Shown piece after piece: positions 8,406 through 17,974 of a stretch of 64,000 nt of DNA. Made by a program: the position numbers and the translations under genes. Source of the DNA: an uncultured Muribaculaceae bacterium (GTDB lineage: Bacteria; Bacteroidota; Bacteroidia; Bacteroidales; Muribaculaceae); assembly GCA_910586455.1 (NCBI GenBank), contig CAJUHX010000006.1:1-64000 (forward strand), given 5' to 3'. The notes beneath the pieces were generated by a model. That model was not told where the DNA came from and made no database searches. It was given only the letters and a program-made list of their open reading frames with translations. Position 1 is the stretch's first letter, and the number at the start of each line of letters is the position of its first letter.

Positions 8406-11400
8406 TTACTCTATTGTCAGCCTGTAGCCTCCGCTGTGGGCGGTCACCGACGGGGTATACTGGCTCTGCACCGTGGCAACGCCGCTGATGAAGCTGCCGG
8501 CCATGTTGGCTGTCAGTTCATAGCTTATGCTGTAGGTGCCGCGTGGCAGCCAGCCTATGAACAGGCGTGTGGCGCTGTTGCCGTTCTCGCGGTAGAACAT
8601 GGTGCCTGCCGAGTTGACATAGCCTGGAAGCTGGTCGACCGGTTCGAGGCCTGCGGCACGGTCGTCGTTTATGGTCACGAACTGCAGGTCGTCGTTGGCT
8701 TTTATTGTCAGTACCACGCGGACGCGTTCGCCAAGCTTCACTTTGTCGGCATACTGCCACTTGCCGTCGCGCAGCACTGTCAGCTGCTTGTCCACGCTAA
8801 TCCGGCTGCAGGCATGAGGCTCAATTTTATCGGTTCGGCCTGTGTAGCGGCTGAACAGTGCGCCCCAGGCGGGAGTCTGCGGATTGCTGCGGCTGACGGT
8901 GAGTTTGCGGGCTTTGCCGCTGCTGTCGATTGTCATAGTAAAGTGGCCGGTCATACTTTCGGCTTCGGGCAGTTGCAGCAGGCTGTCGCCGAGGCGAATT
9001 TCCGGCATGGTGGCGGGTACGGTCCAGCGGCTTTCGCTGCGCATAAAGGCGGCAACCAGGTCGGTGGGGTCGCAGCTGCCTAAGGCGTCGGTGCGCTGCG
9101 AGCGCATTACCAGCCATTGGCGCACGCCGTCGACGAGCTGTGCTTCAGGCTCGAGCGAGGCAAAGGCGAAAAGCACCCATGCATACTGGTCGATGTCGTC
9201 GACCGACGGGAAGTATATCGTGCCGTCTTTTTCGGTCTTTGCAAACTGTGCTATTGAGGTCAGTATCTCGCCTGCCATTTTGGGGTATCCGTTGTGCTTA
9301 AGTATCATGGCTGTGCGGGCTTTCTGACCTACCGACATCTTGCGCCAGCTTTCGAGCAGCTGCTGCACGGTGGCGGCAATTACTTTCTGCGATTTGAGGG
9401 CGGGCTTGCAGTCGGGCAGCAGAGTGTACAGCCATGACAGACTGAAATCGGTGGTGCGCTCCTTGAGTTGGCTGTCGAGATAGTGCAGGGCCGGGTCGAT
9501 TATGGCGCGCAACTCCTTGTTTTGCGGCATGGCGCCTATGGCATTCAGGCGGCCCAGAGTGTACAGCACGTTGTATGTGGCCCATTCGCTCGACTCCTCG
9601 CTCCAGTCGCCCCAGCGGAAGCCACCGTCGGCGTTGCGGTATTTGCCAAGGAGTTTCACTGCCCGGTCGATGCTCGATTGTGTCAATCCGGGGTTGAGCA
9701 GCAATTGCAGGCGGGCCATGCGTGCGGTCTGCGATGCGGCTGCCTGTACCCACGGGGTCTGCTGCAGGGTGGCTATTTTAAGGTCTTCGTTTTTCTCGAG
9801 CTGCGATACCAGCGACGAGTCCTGCGGATTGTCCATTGCACGGCGCAGAGTGAGTTCAATCTGCGGGTCGGAAACCACGATGCTGCGTCCGGCGGCAGCC
9901 TGGAACAGTTGTTGTGCCACCGAGTACGAGGTGCTTGCATTGCCTTCGTAGAGCGAGGGCAGGGCCTTGATTACATCCCATGCCGGATTGGAGCAGAATT
10001 CGAGCACGGTCTGCATCTTTTCGGCGGCAGGTAATTTCACGTCGGCCTCCACGGTGTTGGCAGTCATGCTGAAAATCCGGCTCTCGATAACTTCGGTGTC
10101 GGCGCTCAGTACCGGAATCGCCGCCTGTTCGCCGTCGGTGAACTTGCCCAGAGAGGCTCTGACACGGTAACCGATTATCGAGGCATCGGCAGGAGCGACA
10201 ACGGGCAACGATACAATAGCCGACCCCTTGGGGCTTACGTAAACGGCACTGCGCGATGTTGAAAGCACACTGCCTGTGGCGGGGTCGAACACCTCGGCTA
10301 CGGTAACTATGCTGTCGCTTTCTTCACTGTTGTTGAACACACTTGCAAGTACGGTGGCGCTGTCGCCTGCACGCAGGAATCGCGGCAGGTTCGGCTGCAC
10401 CATCACTGGTTTCTGTGATACAACATCGCGGGTGAATGTACCGCTGTTGAGTCGTTCGTCCCATGCAAAGGCATTGAACTGCCAGGTGGTATTGGCCTGC
10501 GGCACGGTGAAGGAGATTTCCACCACACCGTCCTTGCCGCTTACCAGCGACGGCATCCACAGGGCCTGCAGAACCTCCGACGGGCGGTAAGCGAAGTCCG
10601 GCTCCTGAGCGGCCGAAGCCTCTCCGGCATCTTCTTCTACGGATTCACCCATCTCTTCCTCAGCGGATTCTTCCTTTACCGCAGCCATGTCGTTCGCAGC
10701 CGACATATATAATTTTTCTTCGGTCATCTCAGTTACCGCGCCTGTGGCTGCGGAGGCGCTTTTCATCATGCGTCGTCCGCGTATTCTCAGGGAGCTGTAA
10801 TAAGTTATCGGATATATAAATTCGGGCATTTCCGGATTTACTTCCTGCAGCCATCGGATCTTTTCAGGCATGAGAACATCCGGGGTGCCTATGTAGGCGC
10901 GGTCGGTGTATCCGGCAGTGCTGATGGTGGTGTAGCTTCGGAAAAGGTCGAAAGCGCTGGGCCAGTTCAGCGGAGCCATGTCCTCGAGGGCCTTGTTGTA
11001 TGCAGTGGCAATCATTGCCGAGGGCAGGTGCTTGCCGCTTTCGGGCGAGGTGAGTCGCAGGCTCCAGTGTTCCACATCGCCGGGGGCTATACGGTCGCGG
11101 AAGCTTTCTCCCTCGATTTTTATGTTGCGGTTTACTTTTTCGCTTACATTCACGGCATAGCTGTACAGCTTGCCTTCCTTTACAGCGTACAGTGTGAGGC
11201 GCCCCGATTCATAACCTTCGGGGAGGGTTACTTTCAGATGGTGGAAACCGGCCTTGGTGTGTATGCCTTCAACCGATACAAGCACACTGTCGGCGCCGAG
11301 AGTCATGTAAATATATGTATCTTCGGGCGCACCGTACAGCAGTTCGCCGGCATGTCCGTGGGCAAACTCCAGATTCCGTTCGGGCACAAACAGAGGTTCA

Positions 11401-13877
11401 GCCGCGCTCATTGTTCCCAGTTTTGTATTGTAAAGCGACACTTCGCTCTGACGGCTGTCGGCCAGGCGGCTGTCGGCTGTCCATACTTTCAGGGTATAGT
11501 CGCCCGAGGGGATGGCAGTCCAGTCCACACGGTAGTTGCCCAAAGCCGAGCCTTGGGCTATTTCCACATTATCGGTGGTGAGCTGCCAGCGAAGTTCCGG
11601 ACGCATTTGGTTGCCGGAGGCATCATATACGGTGACAGGCAGGGCCAGCGAGTCGGCAGTGTCGAAGCGGTACCCTTCGATTACTATGTCGAGAGGCTTG
11701 CCGGTGGTGAATTGGGTTTGGCAGCTGCGTGTTTCGCCGTCGGCGGCGGTTATATTCACATTTGCCACGAAGCAGTTCAGGGCTGTCTGCGACAGCAGGC
11801 TGTCGGACAGCTCGATTGTAAAGTATCCGTCGGCACCGGTTTCAGCCGATACATAACCAAGAGTCTGTTGCGGCATGAACCAACGCAGGCGGCTGGCCGA
11901 TTTGATTTCAGCCTGTACGCGGGCATCGGCCACGGGCATCATGCTGTAGGTTTCGGCACGGCCCTTGATGGTTACCCAGCCGCTGCGGGGGCAGTCGCGC
12001 ATGGTCGAATCGATTTTTACGCTGAACTTTGGCAGCTTGAAGTCGCTGACCTCGAACGACGAGAATCCGATGTTGTTGTCATCGGCCACCGCTCTGAGCG
12101 AGAAATTGCCGCCCAGCATATTTTCGGGCAGGGCAAAACAGCCCGATGCGCGTCCGAAAGCGTCGGTCACTACAGCCGTGTCGGCCACAAACTCGGCATT
12201 GGCGTTATACAGCGATACCTTTACCGGCATGTCGGAGGCAATACCGGCATCATGTCGGCTGTGGTTTTTGCGGCTCACTGCTATGGCCCAGTTTACGCTG
12301 TCGCCGTGGTGATAGAGGGCGCGGTCGGTAAATATCAGGGCCGAATGTTCGTCGTTGTCGCTACTGATATAGTTGCGGTAGGGGTAAACACCCAGTCGGC
12401 CTCCGAAGTCAGATACTTTGTCGCGCAAGGTAAGCGACAGGTAGTTTGAACCGGATTTCAGCATACGCTGCGGCACCTTGAAACGCAGCGCGCCTTCGTC
12501 GTCGGTCTTGCCTGCTGCCGCGGGAGCCACGGGGTTGCGGGTGGATGAATTCTTGATATTCACTTTCACATTCTGTACCGGCATGCCGGTGGCGGCGTCG
12601 GCCACAATTACTGCGTTTTCGGTACAATTGTTGATAACGAACGGAGTCAGCGAACTTACAAGCACCGGCTGGAATGCGCTCAGCAGGTTCTCAGGTTTGT
12701 CGATAAACGAGCCTACGTAATAGTACACCTCTTTGTCGGGTGTAAAGCTGAAAGTGGCAGTGTTGCGGTATGGTACGTTTTCGTGGGCCTTCACCACAAA
12801 GCGGGCAACCTCCGTGCCGGGATTATTGCGGTTCGTATAGGCCTGATCCGAACTATCGGTGCCGCGTTTCACCACTATGCCGGCCCGGTCGCTGATATTG
12901 CCGTAGCTGACTTTGATTTCGAACGGGGTGCCTGGTATGGCTGTGGCCGGCGCCTCGAATTTAATCCATGGCTGCAGCAGCTGTTTCAGCCGGTTTTTAA
13001 GCGCGTTGTTGTTGAAATATTCCGGAAATTCGCTCAGCGAGCTGCGTATGAGCGCTATGGTTTCGGCGTTTACGTCGAAGTGGCTGAACTGATTGCAGTA
13101 TTTCAGCAACAGCTGTCTGGCGGCTTCCTCGTCGCTGTATTGGTGGTAGAGAGCCTCGAGTTGTCGTGTCAGGGTGTCGTGGTCCCAGTGGCGGCGGTTA
13201 ATCTGGCGGCAGAGCCAGTTGATGTGGCTGTAACTGCCTTTGGGACATAACGAAATTTCTTTTTCGATAATAGAATTTATAGCGAAATCCTCCTCGGCTG
13301 TGTTGCTGAAGTGCAGCAGGTCCAGAGCTTTTACGGCAGCGAAATCACGGACGGTAGGATAATACCTCAGTGCAATCCGGTCGGCGCTGATGAGTTTGCT
13401 GTAATCATCGAGCGGAGCTGGTTCGGAGCATGCCAGATTGTATGCTTCTGTAGCCAGTGAATTTATGCGGGCGGTAAACTGGCGTCCGTTCCAGCTGTCG
13501 ACATCGGCAGGGTAGGGCTCGTCGGGTGTGTCGGTACGGTCGTATTTCCAGCGGTTGTTATTATATATGGCCCGGTAAGTCTGGGCTTCCATAAGCAGCA
13601 GAAGCGATTTTACAGCTCTGGAATTCTGCTTTTCGGCAAGAGTATGTATTTCGGCCGGCAAAAGGAATATAGAGTCGTTGTCGATTGCCAGAGTTGCAAC
13701 TGTAATCTCGAGCATGGCAAGAGCTGCGTCGGGGCCTTTGTCGCCGGCTTGCTTCAGATGTTTCCGGGCATCGGAAATCACAGTCTGAGGGTATGCGAAG
13801 TCGGGCTGTGCGGTGGTGCTGTTCATCGTGCCGGAGCAAAACAACAGTACAATCAGGCTTAGAATGAGGTTTCGCAT
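8406..13877 (-). CDS. Alpha-2-macroglobulin-family protein without thioester
   Basis: A very large (1823 aa) exported protein with an N-terminal signal peptide (hydrophobic 4-15, then TTAQ). The order resembles bacterial A2Ms: N-terminal helical region, several MG beta-domains (MG2-type near 430-800), a bait-like linker rich in Glu (EESAEEEMGES region, about 1090-1130), the A2M core near 1140-1250, and a helical thioester-like domain near 1300-1650. Bacterial A2Ms trap proteases in the periplasm. The thioester CxEQ that should follow the LPSLYEG segment is absent (the stretch reads NASTSYSVAQQ), so covalent trapping is not expected; non-thioester A2Ms such as E. coli YfaS-type relatives are known. 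It is monocistronic and ends at a strong hairpin. Confidence 0.85.
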   Translation of the reverse strand: MRNLILSLIVLLFCSGTMNSTTAQPDFAYPQTVISDARKHLKQAGDKGPDAALAMLEITVATLAIDNDSIFLLPAEIHTLAEKQNSRAVKSLLLLMEAQTYRAIYNNNRWKYDRTDTPDEPYPADVDSWNGRQFTARINSLATEAYNLACSEPAPLDDYSKLISADRIALRYYPTVRDFAAVKALDLLHFSNTAEEDFAINSIIEKEISLCPKGSYSHINWLCRQINRRHWDHDTLTRQLEALYHQYSDEEAARQLLLKYCNQFSHFDVNAETIALIRSSLSEFPEYFNNNALKNRLKQLLQPWIKFEAPATAIPGTPFEIKVSYGNISDRAGIVVKRGTDSSDQAYTNRNNPGTEVARFVVKAHENVPYRNTATFSFTPDKEVYYYVGSFIDKPENLLSAFQPVLVSSLTPFVINNCTENAVIVADAATGMPVQNVKVNIKNSSTRNPVAPAAAGKTDDEGALRFKVPQRMLKSGSNYLSLTLRDKVSDFGGRLGVYPYRNYISSDNDEHSALIFTDRALYHHGDSVNWAIAVSRKNHSRHDAGIASDMPVKVSLYNANAEFVADTAVVTDAFGRASGCFALPENMLGGNFSLRAVADDNNIGFSSFEVSDFKLPKFSVKIDSTMRDCPRSGWVTIKGRAETYSMMPVADARVQAEIKSASRLRWFMPQQTLGYVSAETGADGYFTIELSDSLLSQTALNCFVANVNITAADGETRSCQTQFTTGKPLDIVIEGYRFDTADSLALPVTVYDASGNQMRPELRWQLTTDNVEIAQGSALGNYRVDWTAIPSGDYTLKVWTADSRLADSRQSEVSLYNTKLGTMSAAEPLFVPERNLEFAHGHAGELLYGAPEDTYIYMTLGADSVLVSVEGIHTKAGFHHLKVTLPEGYESGRLTLYAVKEGKLYSYAVNVSEKVNRNIKIEGESFRDRIAPGDVEHWSLRLTSPESGKHLPSAMIATAYNKALEDMAPLNWPSAFDLFRSYTTISTAGYTDRAYIGTPDVLMPEKIRWLQEVNPEMPEFIYPITYYSSLRIRGRRMMKSASAATGAVTEMTEEKLYMSAANDMAAVKEESAEEEMGESVEEDAGEASAAQEPDFAYRPSEVLQALWMPSLVSGKDGVVEISFTVPQANTTWQFNAFAWDERLNSGTFTRDVVSQKPVMVQPNLPRFLRAGDSATVLASVFNNSEESDSIVTVAEVFDPATGSVLSTSRSAVYVSPKGSAIVSLPVVAPADASIIGYRVRASLGKFTDGEQAAIPVLSADTEVIESRIFSMTANTVEADVKLPAAEKMQTVLEFCSNPAWDVIKALPSLYEGNASTSYSVAQQLFQAAAGRSIVVSDPQIELTLRRAMDNPQDSSLVSQLEKNEDLKIATLQQTPWVQAAASQTARMARLQLLLNPGLTQSSIDRAVKLLGKYRNADGGFRWGDWSEESSEWATYNVLYTLGRLNAIGAMPQNKELRAIIDPALHYLDSQLKERTTDFSLSWLYTLLPDCKPALKSQKVIAATVQQLLESWRKMSVGQKARTAMILKHNGYPKMAGEILTSIAQFAKTEKDGTIYFPSVDDIDQYAWVLFAFASLEPEAQLVDGVRQWLVMRSQRTDALGSCDPTDLVAAFMRSESRWTVPATMPEIRLGDSLLQLPEAESMTGHFTMTIDSSGKARKLTVSRSNPQTPAWGALFSRYTGRTDKIEPHACSRISVDKQLTVLRDGKWQYADKVKLGERVRVVLTIKANDDLQFVTINDDRAAGLEPVDQLPGYVNSAGTMFYRENGNSATRLFIGWLPRGTYSISYELTANMAGSFISGVATVQSQYTPSVTAHSGGYRLTIE

Positions 13878-13906
13878 GTTTATAGGATTATTAAGTGGTT
13901 AATAAA

Positions 13907-13957
13907 TCAAGGAAGTTAAGATACAGCTGGGGAAAGCCAATATCTCAACTTCCTTGA
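13907..13957 (-). terminator. Terminator after fumarase gene
   Basis: A long stem (13907-13923 with 13941-13957, one mismatch) with the loop between; on the minus strand a TTTATT tract follows. Confidence 0.7.
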
Positions 13958-13986
13958 CTATTAGACGGAATAAACTGTAAAAAGGT

Positions 13987-15636
13987 TTATTTATTCAGTG
14001 CGCAGCCTTTGCACTTCTCGCTGATTTCAGTGAAGAAGTCGTGGCCTTTGTCATCTACGAGGATGAATGCGGGGAAGTCTTCTACCTCAATCTTCCAAAT
14101 AGCTTCCATGCCGAGTTCGGGATATTCGAGGAGTTCGACTTTCTTGATAGAGTCCTGAGCCAGTACTGCGGCAGGGCCGCCGATTGAACCCAGATAGAAG
14201 CCGCCGTGGCGCTGGCAGGCATCGGTTACCTGCTTGCTGCGGTTGCCCTTGGCAATCATAATCATAGAGCCGCCTGCTGCCTGGAACTGGTCGACATAGC
14301 TGTCCATACGGCCGGCGGTAGTGGGGCCGAACGAGCCGCTGGGCATGCCTGCCGGAGTTTTAGCCGGGCCTGCGTAGTAGATAGGATGGTCCTTGAGGTA
14401 CTGGGGCATGGGCTCGCCTTTGTCGAGGCGTTCCTTGATTTTGGCGTGTGCGATGTCGCGGCCCACAATGATGGTGCCGTTGAGCGACAGGCGGGTCGAT
14501 ACCGGGTACTTGCTCAGTTCGGCCAGAATTTCGGGCATGGGGCGATTGAGGTCGATTTTTACAACGGTGCCTTCGCCCTGCTTGCGGTATTCTTCGGGTA
14601 TGAGTTCACCGGGATTGCTGTCGAGTTTTTCAATCCACAGACCTTCGCGGTTGATTTTGGCTTTAACGTTGCGGTCAGCTGAACAGCTTACGCCCAGACC
14701 AACGGGGCAGCTTGCGCCGTGGCGGGGCAGACGTATCACGCGGATGTCGTGTGCGAAATATTTGCCGCCGAACTGAGCGCCGAGGCCAAGATTCTCGGCT
14801 TCTTTCTTGAGCTGTTCCTCAAGTTCGATGTCGCGGAAGGCGTGGCCGAGTTCGTTGCCCTTGGTGGGGAGCGAGTCGTAGTACTTCACCGAAGCCTTCT
14901 TGACAGTGGCCAGGTTCATTTCGGCCGAGGTGCCGCCGATTACGAAGGCGATGTGGTAGGGCGGGCATGCGGCTGTGCCCAGTGATTTCATTTTTTCAAC
15001 CAGGAAGGGCAGCAGAGTCTTGGGATTGATTAGAGCCTTGGTTTCCTGATAGAGATATGTCTTGTTAGCCGAGCCGCCACCCTTGGCTACGAACAGGAAG
15101 TGGTATTCGTCGCCTTCAGCAGCGTGGAGGTCGATTTGTGCGGGCAGGTTGCAGCCGGTGTTCACTTCGTCGTACATGTTCAGCGGAGCGTTCTGGCTGT
15201 AGCGCAGGTTGTCGGTGGTATAGGTGAGATACACACCCTTCGAAAGGCGAGCTTCGTCGTCATCGCCGGTGTACACCCGCTGGCCTTTTTCGCCGTGTAC
15301 AATGGCAGTGCCGGTGTCCTGGCAGAAGGGCAGCTGTCCTTTGGCGGAAACTTCGGCGTTGCGCAGCATGGTCAGAGCCACGAACTTGTCGTTCTCGCTG
15401 GCTTCAGGGTCCTGCAGAATCTTGGCTACCATGGCGTTGTGTTCGCGGCGCAGCATAAATGCGTTGTCGTGGGTGGCCTGGCGGGCCAGTACGGTCAGAG
15501 CCTCGGGGTCTACCACAAGAAACTCGTGGCCGCCCCAGTTTTCTACTTTTACATAGTCCGATGTCAGGTGATAGTACTCGGTGGTGTCGGGTCCGAGCGG
15601 AAACATCGGCTGGTATTCAAATGGTTTAGTTGCCAT
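13987..15636 (-). CDS. Class I fumarate hydratase (iron-sulfur type)
   Basis: A 549-residue oxygen-sensitive fumarase that interconverts fumarate and malate, part of the reductive succinate branch used by Bacteroidales. The three 4Fe-4S ligands fall at Cys105 (PFCQDTG), Cys224 (AACPPYH) and Cys318 (VSCSADRN), the same numbering as in E. coli FumA. Both the alpha and beta regions are fused in one chain, as in FumA. It lies 26 bp after tsaB on the same strand and may share its promoter, since I see no good promoter in the gap. A hairpin ends the unit. Confidence 0.96.
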   Translation of the reverse strand: MATKPFEYQPMFPLGPDTTEYYHLTSDYVKVENWGGHEFLVVDPEALTVLARQATHDNAFMLRREHNAMVAKILQDPEASENDKFVALTMLRNAEVSAKGQLPFCQDTGTAIVHGEKGQRVYTGDDDEARLSKGVYLTYTTDNLRYSQNAPLNMYDEVNTGCNLPAQIDLHAAEGDEYHFLFVAKGGGSANKTYLYQETKALINPKTLLPFLVEKMKSLGTAACPPYHIAFVIGGTSAEMNLATVKKASVKYYDSLPTKGNELGHAFRDIELEEQLKKEAENLGLGAQFGGKYFAHDIRVIRLPRHGASCPVGLGVSCSADRNVKAKINREGLWIEKLDSNPGELIPEEYRKQGEGTVVKIDLNRPMPEILAELSKYPVSTRLSLNGTIIVGRDIAHAKIKERLDKGEPMPQYLKDHPIYYAGPAKTPAGMPSGSFGPTTAGRMDSYVDQFQAAGGSMIMIAKGNRSKQVTDACQRHGGFYLGSIGGPAAVLAQDSIKKVELLEYPELGMEAIWKIEVEDFPAFILVDDKGHDFFTEISEKCKGCALNK

Positions 15637-15662
15637 AATTATACGATTATACGGTATGATTG

Positions 15663-16358
15663 TTAGATGAGTTTTTTAGGTTTGGTGGCCTGGAACGATT
15701 TCAGATATGCGGGTACTGAATAAGCCAGGTCGAGAAAGTCGCGGCGGTTCCAGGCCAGGTCGGCCAGCGGCAGCATGTCTACAGCCACAGGCACCACCTC
15801 GGGCACGAATACAGCATTCGGTGCAGTGATGATCTGGCGGGCCTTGTCGCTGCCGTCGCCGAAGAACAGCACGGGGCGGCCTGTGGCGAGCAGGTCGGCG
15901 TAGCTGTTTTCGTCGAGAATCAGAGGCTGCGGTTCCAGCAGGGTATCGAGGGCGAAATCGTATGCTCCGGTGAACACCTCCATGCGTCGGGCATCGATCA
16001 TCGGCACAAAAATCGCCTCAGGGTCGATGTCGAGAGTCGAGAACATTACCCTGGTGGCAAGCAGCTTCAGGGTGCTGATGCCTATAAGTGGAATATCGAG
16101 GGCGTAGGCCAGCCCTTTAGCCTCGCTGAGGCCTATGCGCAGGCCTGTATAGCTGCCGGGACCCATGCTCACGGCCACGGCGTCGAGTTTCAGCTCGTGG
16201 TCGGCTGCGTGGTCAAGACAGCCTTTGATGAAGTCGCTCAGCAGGGCGGCGTGGTTGCGGGCCTCGAATTCCTCGAAGTGTTTCAGTACCATGCCTTCGG
16301 CTGTGAGAGCCGCCGAGCAGACCGTTGTTGAAGTTTCTATGTTGAGAATTACTGCCAT
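15663..16358 (-). CDS. tsaB: tRNA threonylcarbamoyladenosine biosynthesis protein TsaB
   Basis: A 231-residue protein of the ASKHA fold (YeaZ). It pairs with TsaD and TsaE to move the threonylcarbamoyl group made by TsaC onto A37 of ANN-decoding tRNAs. It starts with ILNIETSTTVCSAAL and has AVSMGPGSYTGLRIGLSEAKGLA, the family signature. The partner that makes the intermediate, tsaC, is in the same window at 34660. A promoter at 16367-16398 precedes it. Confidence 0.93.
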   Translation of the reverse strand: MAVILNIETSTTVCSAALTAEGMVLKHFEEFEARNHAALLSDFIKGCLDHAADHELKLDAVAVSMGPGSYTGLRIGLSEAKGLAYALDIPLIGISTLKLLATRVMFSTLDIDPEAIFVPMIDARRMEVFTGAYDFALDTLLEPQPLILDENSYADLLATGRPVLFFGDGSDKARQIITAPNAVFVPEVVPVAVDMLPLADLAWNRRDFLDLAYSVPAYLKSFQATKPKKLI

Positions 16359-16366
16359 AATAAATG

Positions 16367-16398
16367 CAAAGTTACAATTTAAGACTCACATAAACCAA
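16367..16398 (-). promoter_or_regulatory. Promoter of tsaB
   Basis: On the minus strand TAACTTTG (16374-16367) is preceded at 21 bp by TTG (16398-16396). The -33 element is partial. Confidence 0.55.
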
Positions 16399-16461
16399 TG
16401 TGCAAAGCGATTTTTTTTTGATTTTTTTGTTAAAAAGCACTCAAAATCCGCCGAAGTTCTT

Positions 16462-16469
16462 TATCTTTG
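16462..16469 (+). promoter_or_regulatory. -7 element upstream of yicC
   Basis: TATCTTTG matches the -7 consensus 55 bp upstream of yicC. No convincing -33 element at the right distance. Confidence 0.45.
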
Positions 16470-16524
16470 CAATTGAAGAGCCGCACGGAGCGGCTGTGAA
16501 CTTTAACGAAACAAACTCTCATAT

Positions 16525-17406
16525 ATGCTATTGTCAATGACCGGCTTCGGAAAAGCTGTAGCTGAAGTCGGCAATAAAAAAATTACAGCAGAAGTAAAGT
16601 CGCTGAATTCCAAACAGCTCGACCTGGCAGTTCGTGTGCCGTCGGTATTCCGCCATCTTGAACTTGATTTGCGCCAGCATGTGGGTCATATACTTCAGCG
16701 AGGAAAAGCCGACATGCAGCTCACTGTGGAGAACCTTGGCAACGAAACCACCACTCATCTCAACATCGAGGCGATGAAGATGTACAAAAGCCAGTTTATC
16801 GAGGCGTCGGTGGAACTCGGTATTCCCGAGCCGACCGACTGGTATTCGGTGCTGCTGCGCTTCTCCGACTCGCTCAAGGCCGATAGTGACAGCGCCGAGG
16901 CTACTGACGAGGAAGCGGCAGCAATGCTGCGCGTGGGCGTCGAGGCCACCGAGGCTCTGATGGAGTACCGCCGTGCCGAAGGCCGCAAACTCGAGGATTT
17001 CTTTGCCGAACGAATCAGCCGCATTTCGGAACTACTCGGGCAGATTGAGCCTTTCGAGAATGAGCGCGTAGAGAAAGTGCGCGTTCGCCTCGAGGAGGCG
17101 TTGGCCAAGATTCCGGCGGTAGAGGTCGACAAAGGACGTCTGGAGCAGGAAATGATTTTCTACATCGAGAAACTCGATGTCAACGAAGAGAAACAGCGTC
17201 TGGCCCAGCATCTGAGCTATTTTATCGAAACCATGAACACAGCCTCTCCGGGCCAGGGTAAGAAACTCGGCTTTATATCGCAGGAAATGGGCCGCGAGAT
17301 AAACACACTCGGTTCCAAATCGAACCACGCACAGATGCAGCGCATAGTGGTGATGATGAAAGACGAACTCGAACAAATAAAAGAACAGGTACTCAACGTA
17401 TTATAA
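16525..17406 (+). CDS. YicC/YloC family endoribonuclease
   Basis: A 293-residue member of the YicC/YloC family, stress-linked endoribonucleases. It begins MLLSMTGFGKA, the family hallmark, and ends with the conserved C-terminal block GQGKKLGFISQEMGREINT followed by KSNHAQMQRIVVMMKDELEQIKEQV. The middle is helical and charged. It is the first gene of a three-gene unit with gmk (1 bp gap) and nadD; the yicC-gmk pairing is widespread in bacteria. Confidence 0.92.
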   Translation: MLLSMTGFGKAVAEVGNKKITAEVKSLNSKQLDLAVRVPSVFRHLELDLRQHVGHILQRGKADMQLTVENLGNETTTHLNIEAMKMYKSQFIEASVELGIPEPTDWYSVLLRFSDSLKADSDSAEATDEEAAAMLRVGVEATEALMEYRRAEGRKLEDFFAERISRISELLGQIEPFENERVEKVRVRLEEALAKIPAVEVDKGRLEQEMIFYIEKLDVNEEKQRLAQHLSYFIETMNTASPGQGKKLGFISQEMGREINTLGSKSNHAQMQRIVVMMKDELEQIKEQVLNVL

Positions 17407-17407
17407 T

Positions 17408-17974
17408 ATGGAAGGCAAAATCATAGTAATCTCGGCGCCATCGGGCTGCGGCAAGTCGACAATCATAGGCCGTTTGTTCGACGGGGGCGACCTCAACATG
17501 CGCTTTTCAGTTTCAGCCACCAACCGCCAGCCACGTCAGGGTGAGGAAAACGGTGTGCATTACCACTTTTTGTCGACTGCCGAATTTCGCGATGCCGTAG
17601 CTGCCGGCAAGTTCATAGAGTGGGAGGAAGTGTATCCGGGCCGTTATTACGGCACCCTGCGCAGCGAAATCGACAACGCCATTGCTCGCGGCGAGAACGT
17701 GATACTCGATATTGATGTCAACGGTGGCATCAATGTAAAGAAACTCTACGGCGACCGTGCCTTCACTCTGTTTGTGCAACCGCCGAGCATCGACGAACTG
17801 CGCCGCCGCCTCGAAGGTCGCGGCACCGACTCTCCTGAGGTCATCGACCAGAGAGTGGACCGTGCCGGCTACGAGATTTCGCAGGCTCCGCAGTTCGACT
17901 GTGTGGTGGTGAACGACAATCTCGACAAAGCCGTGGCCGAGGCTCACGACATCATAGCAAAAGCAATAGGCTGA
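17408..17974 (+). CDS. gmk: Guanylate kinase
   Basis: A 188-residue enzyme that phosphorylates GMP to GDP with ATP, essential for GTP and dGTP supply. The P-loop SAPSGCGKST is at 9-18, and the GMP-binding region has SVSATNRQPRQGEENGVHYHF and FIEWEEVYPGRYYGT, as in the family. Normal length. The stop codon overlaps the nadD start (TGATGG), so the genes are coupled. Confidence 0.97.
   Translation: MEGKIIVISAPSGCGKSTIIGRLFDGGDLNMRFSVSATNRQPRQGEENGVHYHFLSTAEFRDAVAAGKFIEWEEVYPGRYYGTLRSEIDNAIARGENVILDIDVNGGINVKKLYGDRAFTLFVQPPSIDELRRRLEGRGTDSPEVIDQRVDRAGYEISQAPQFDCVVVNDNLDKAVAEAHDIIAKAIG

Noticed and set aside
11028..12449. Long plus-strand open frame opposite the alpha-2-macroglobulin-like gene
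   Set aside because: Antisense shadow in a GC-rich gene; the minus-strand protein is coherent over 1823 residues.
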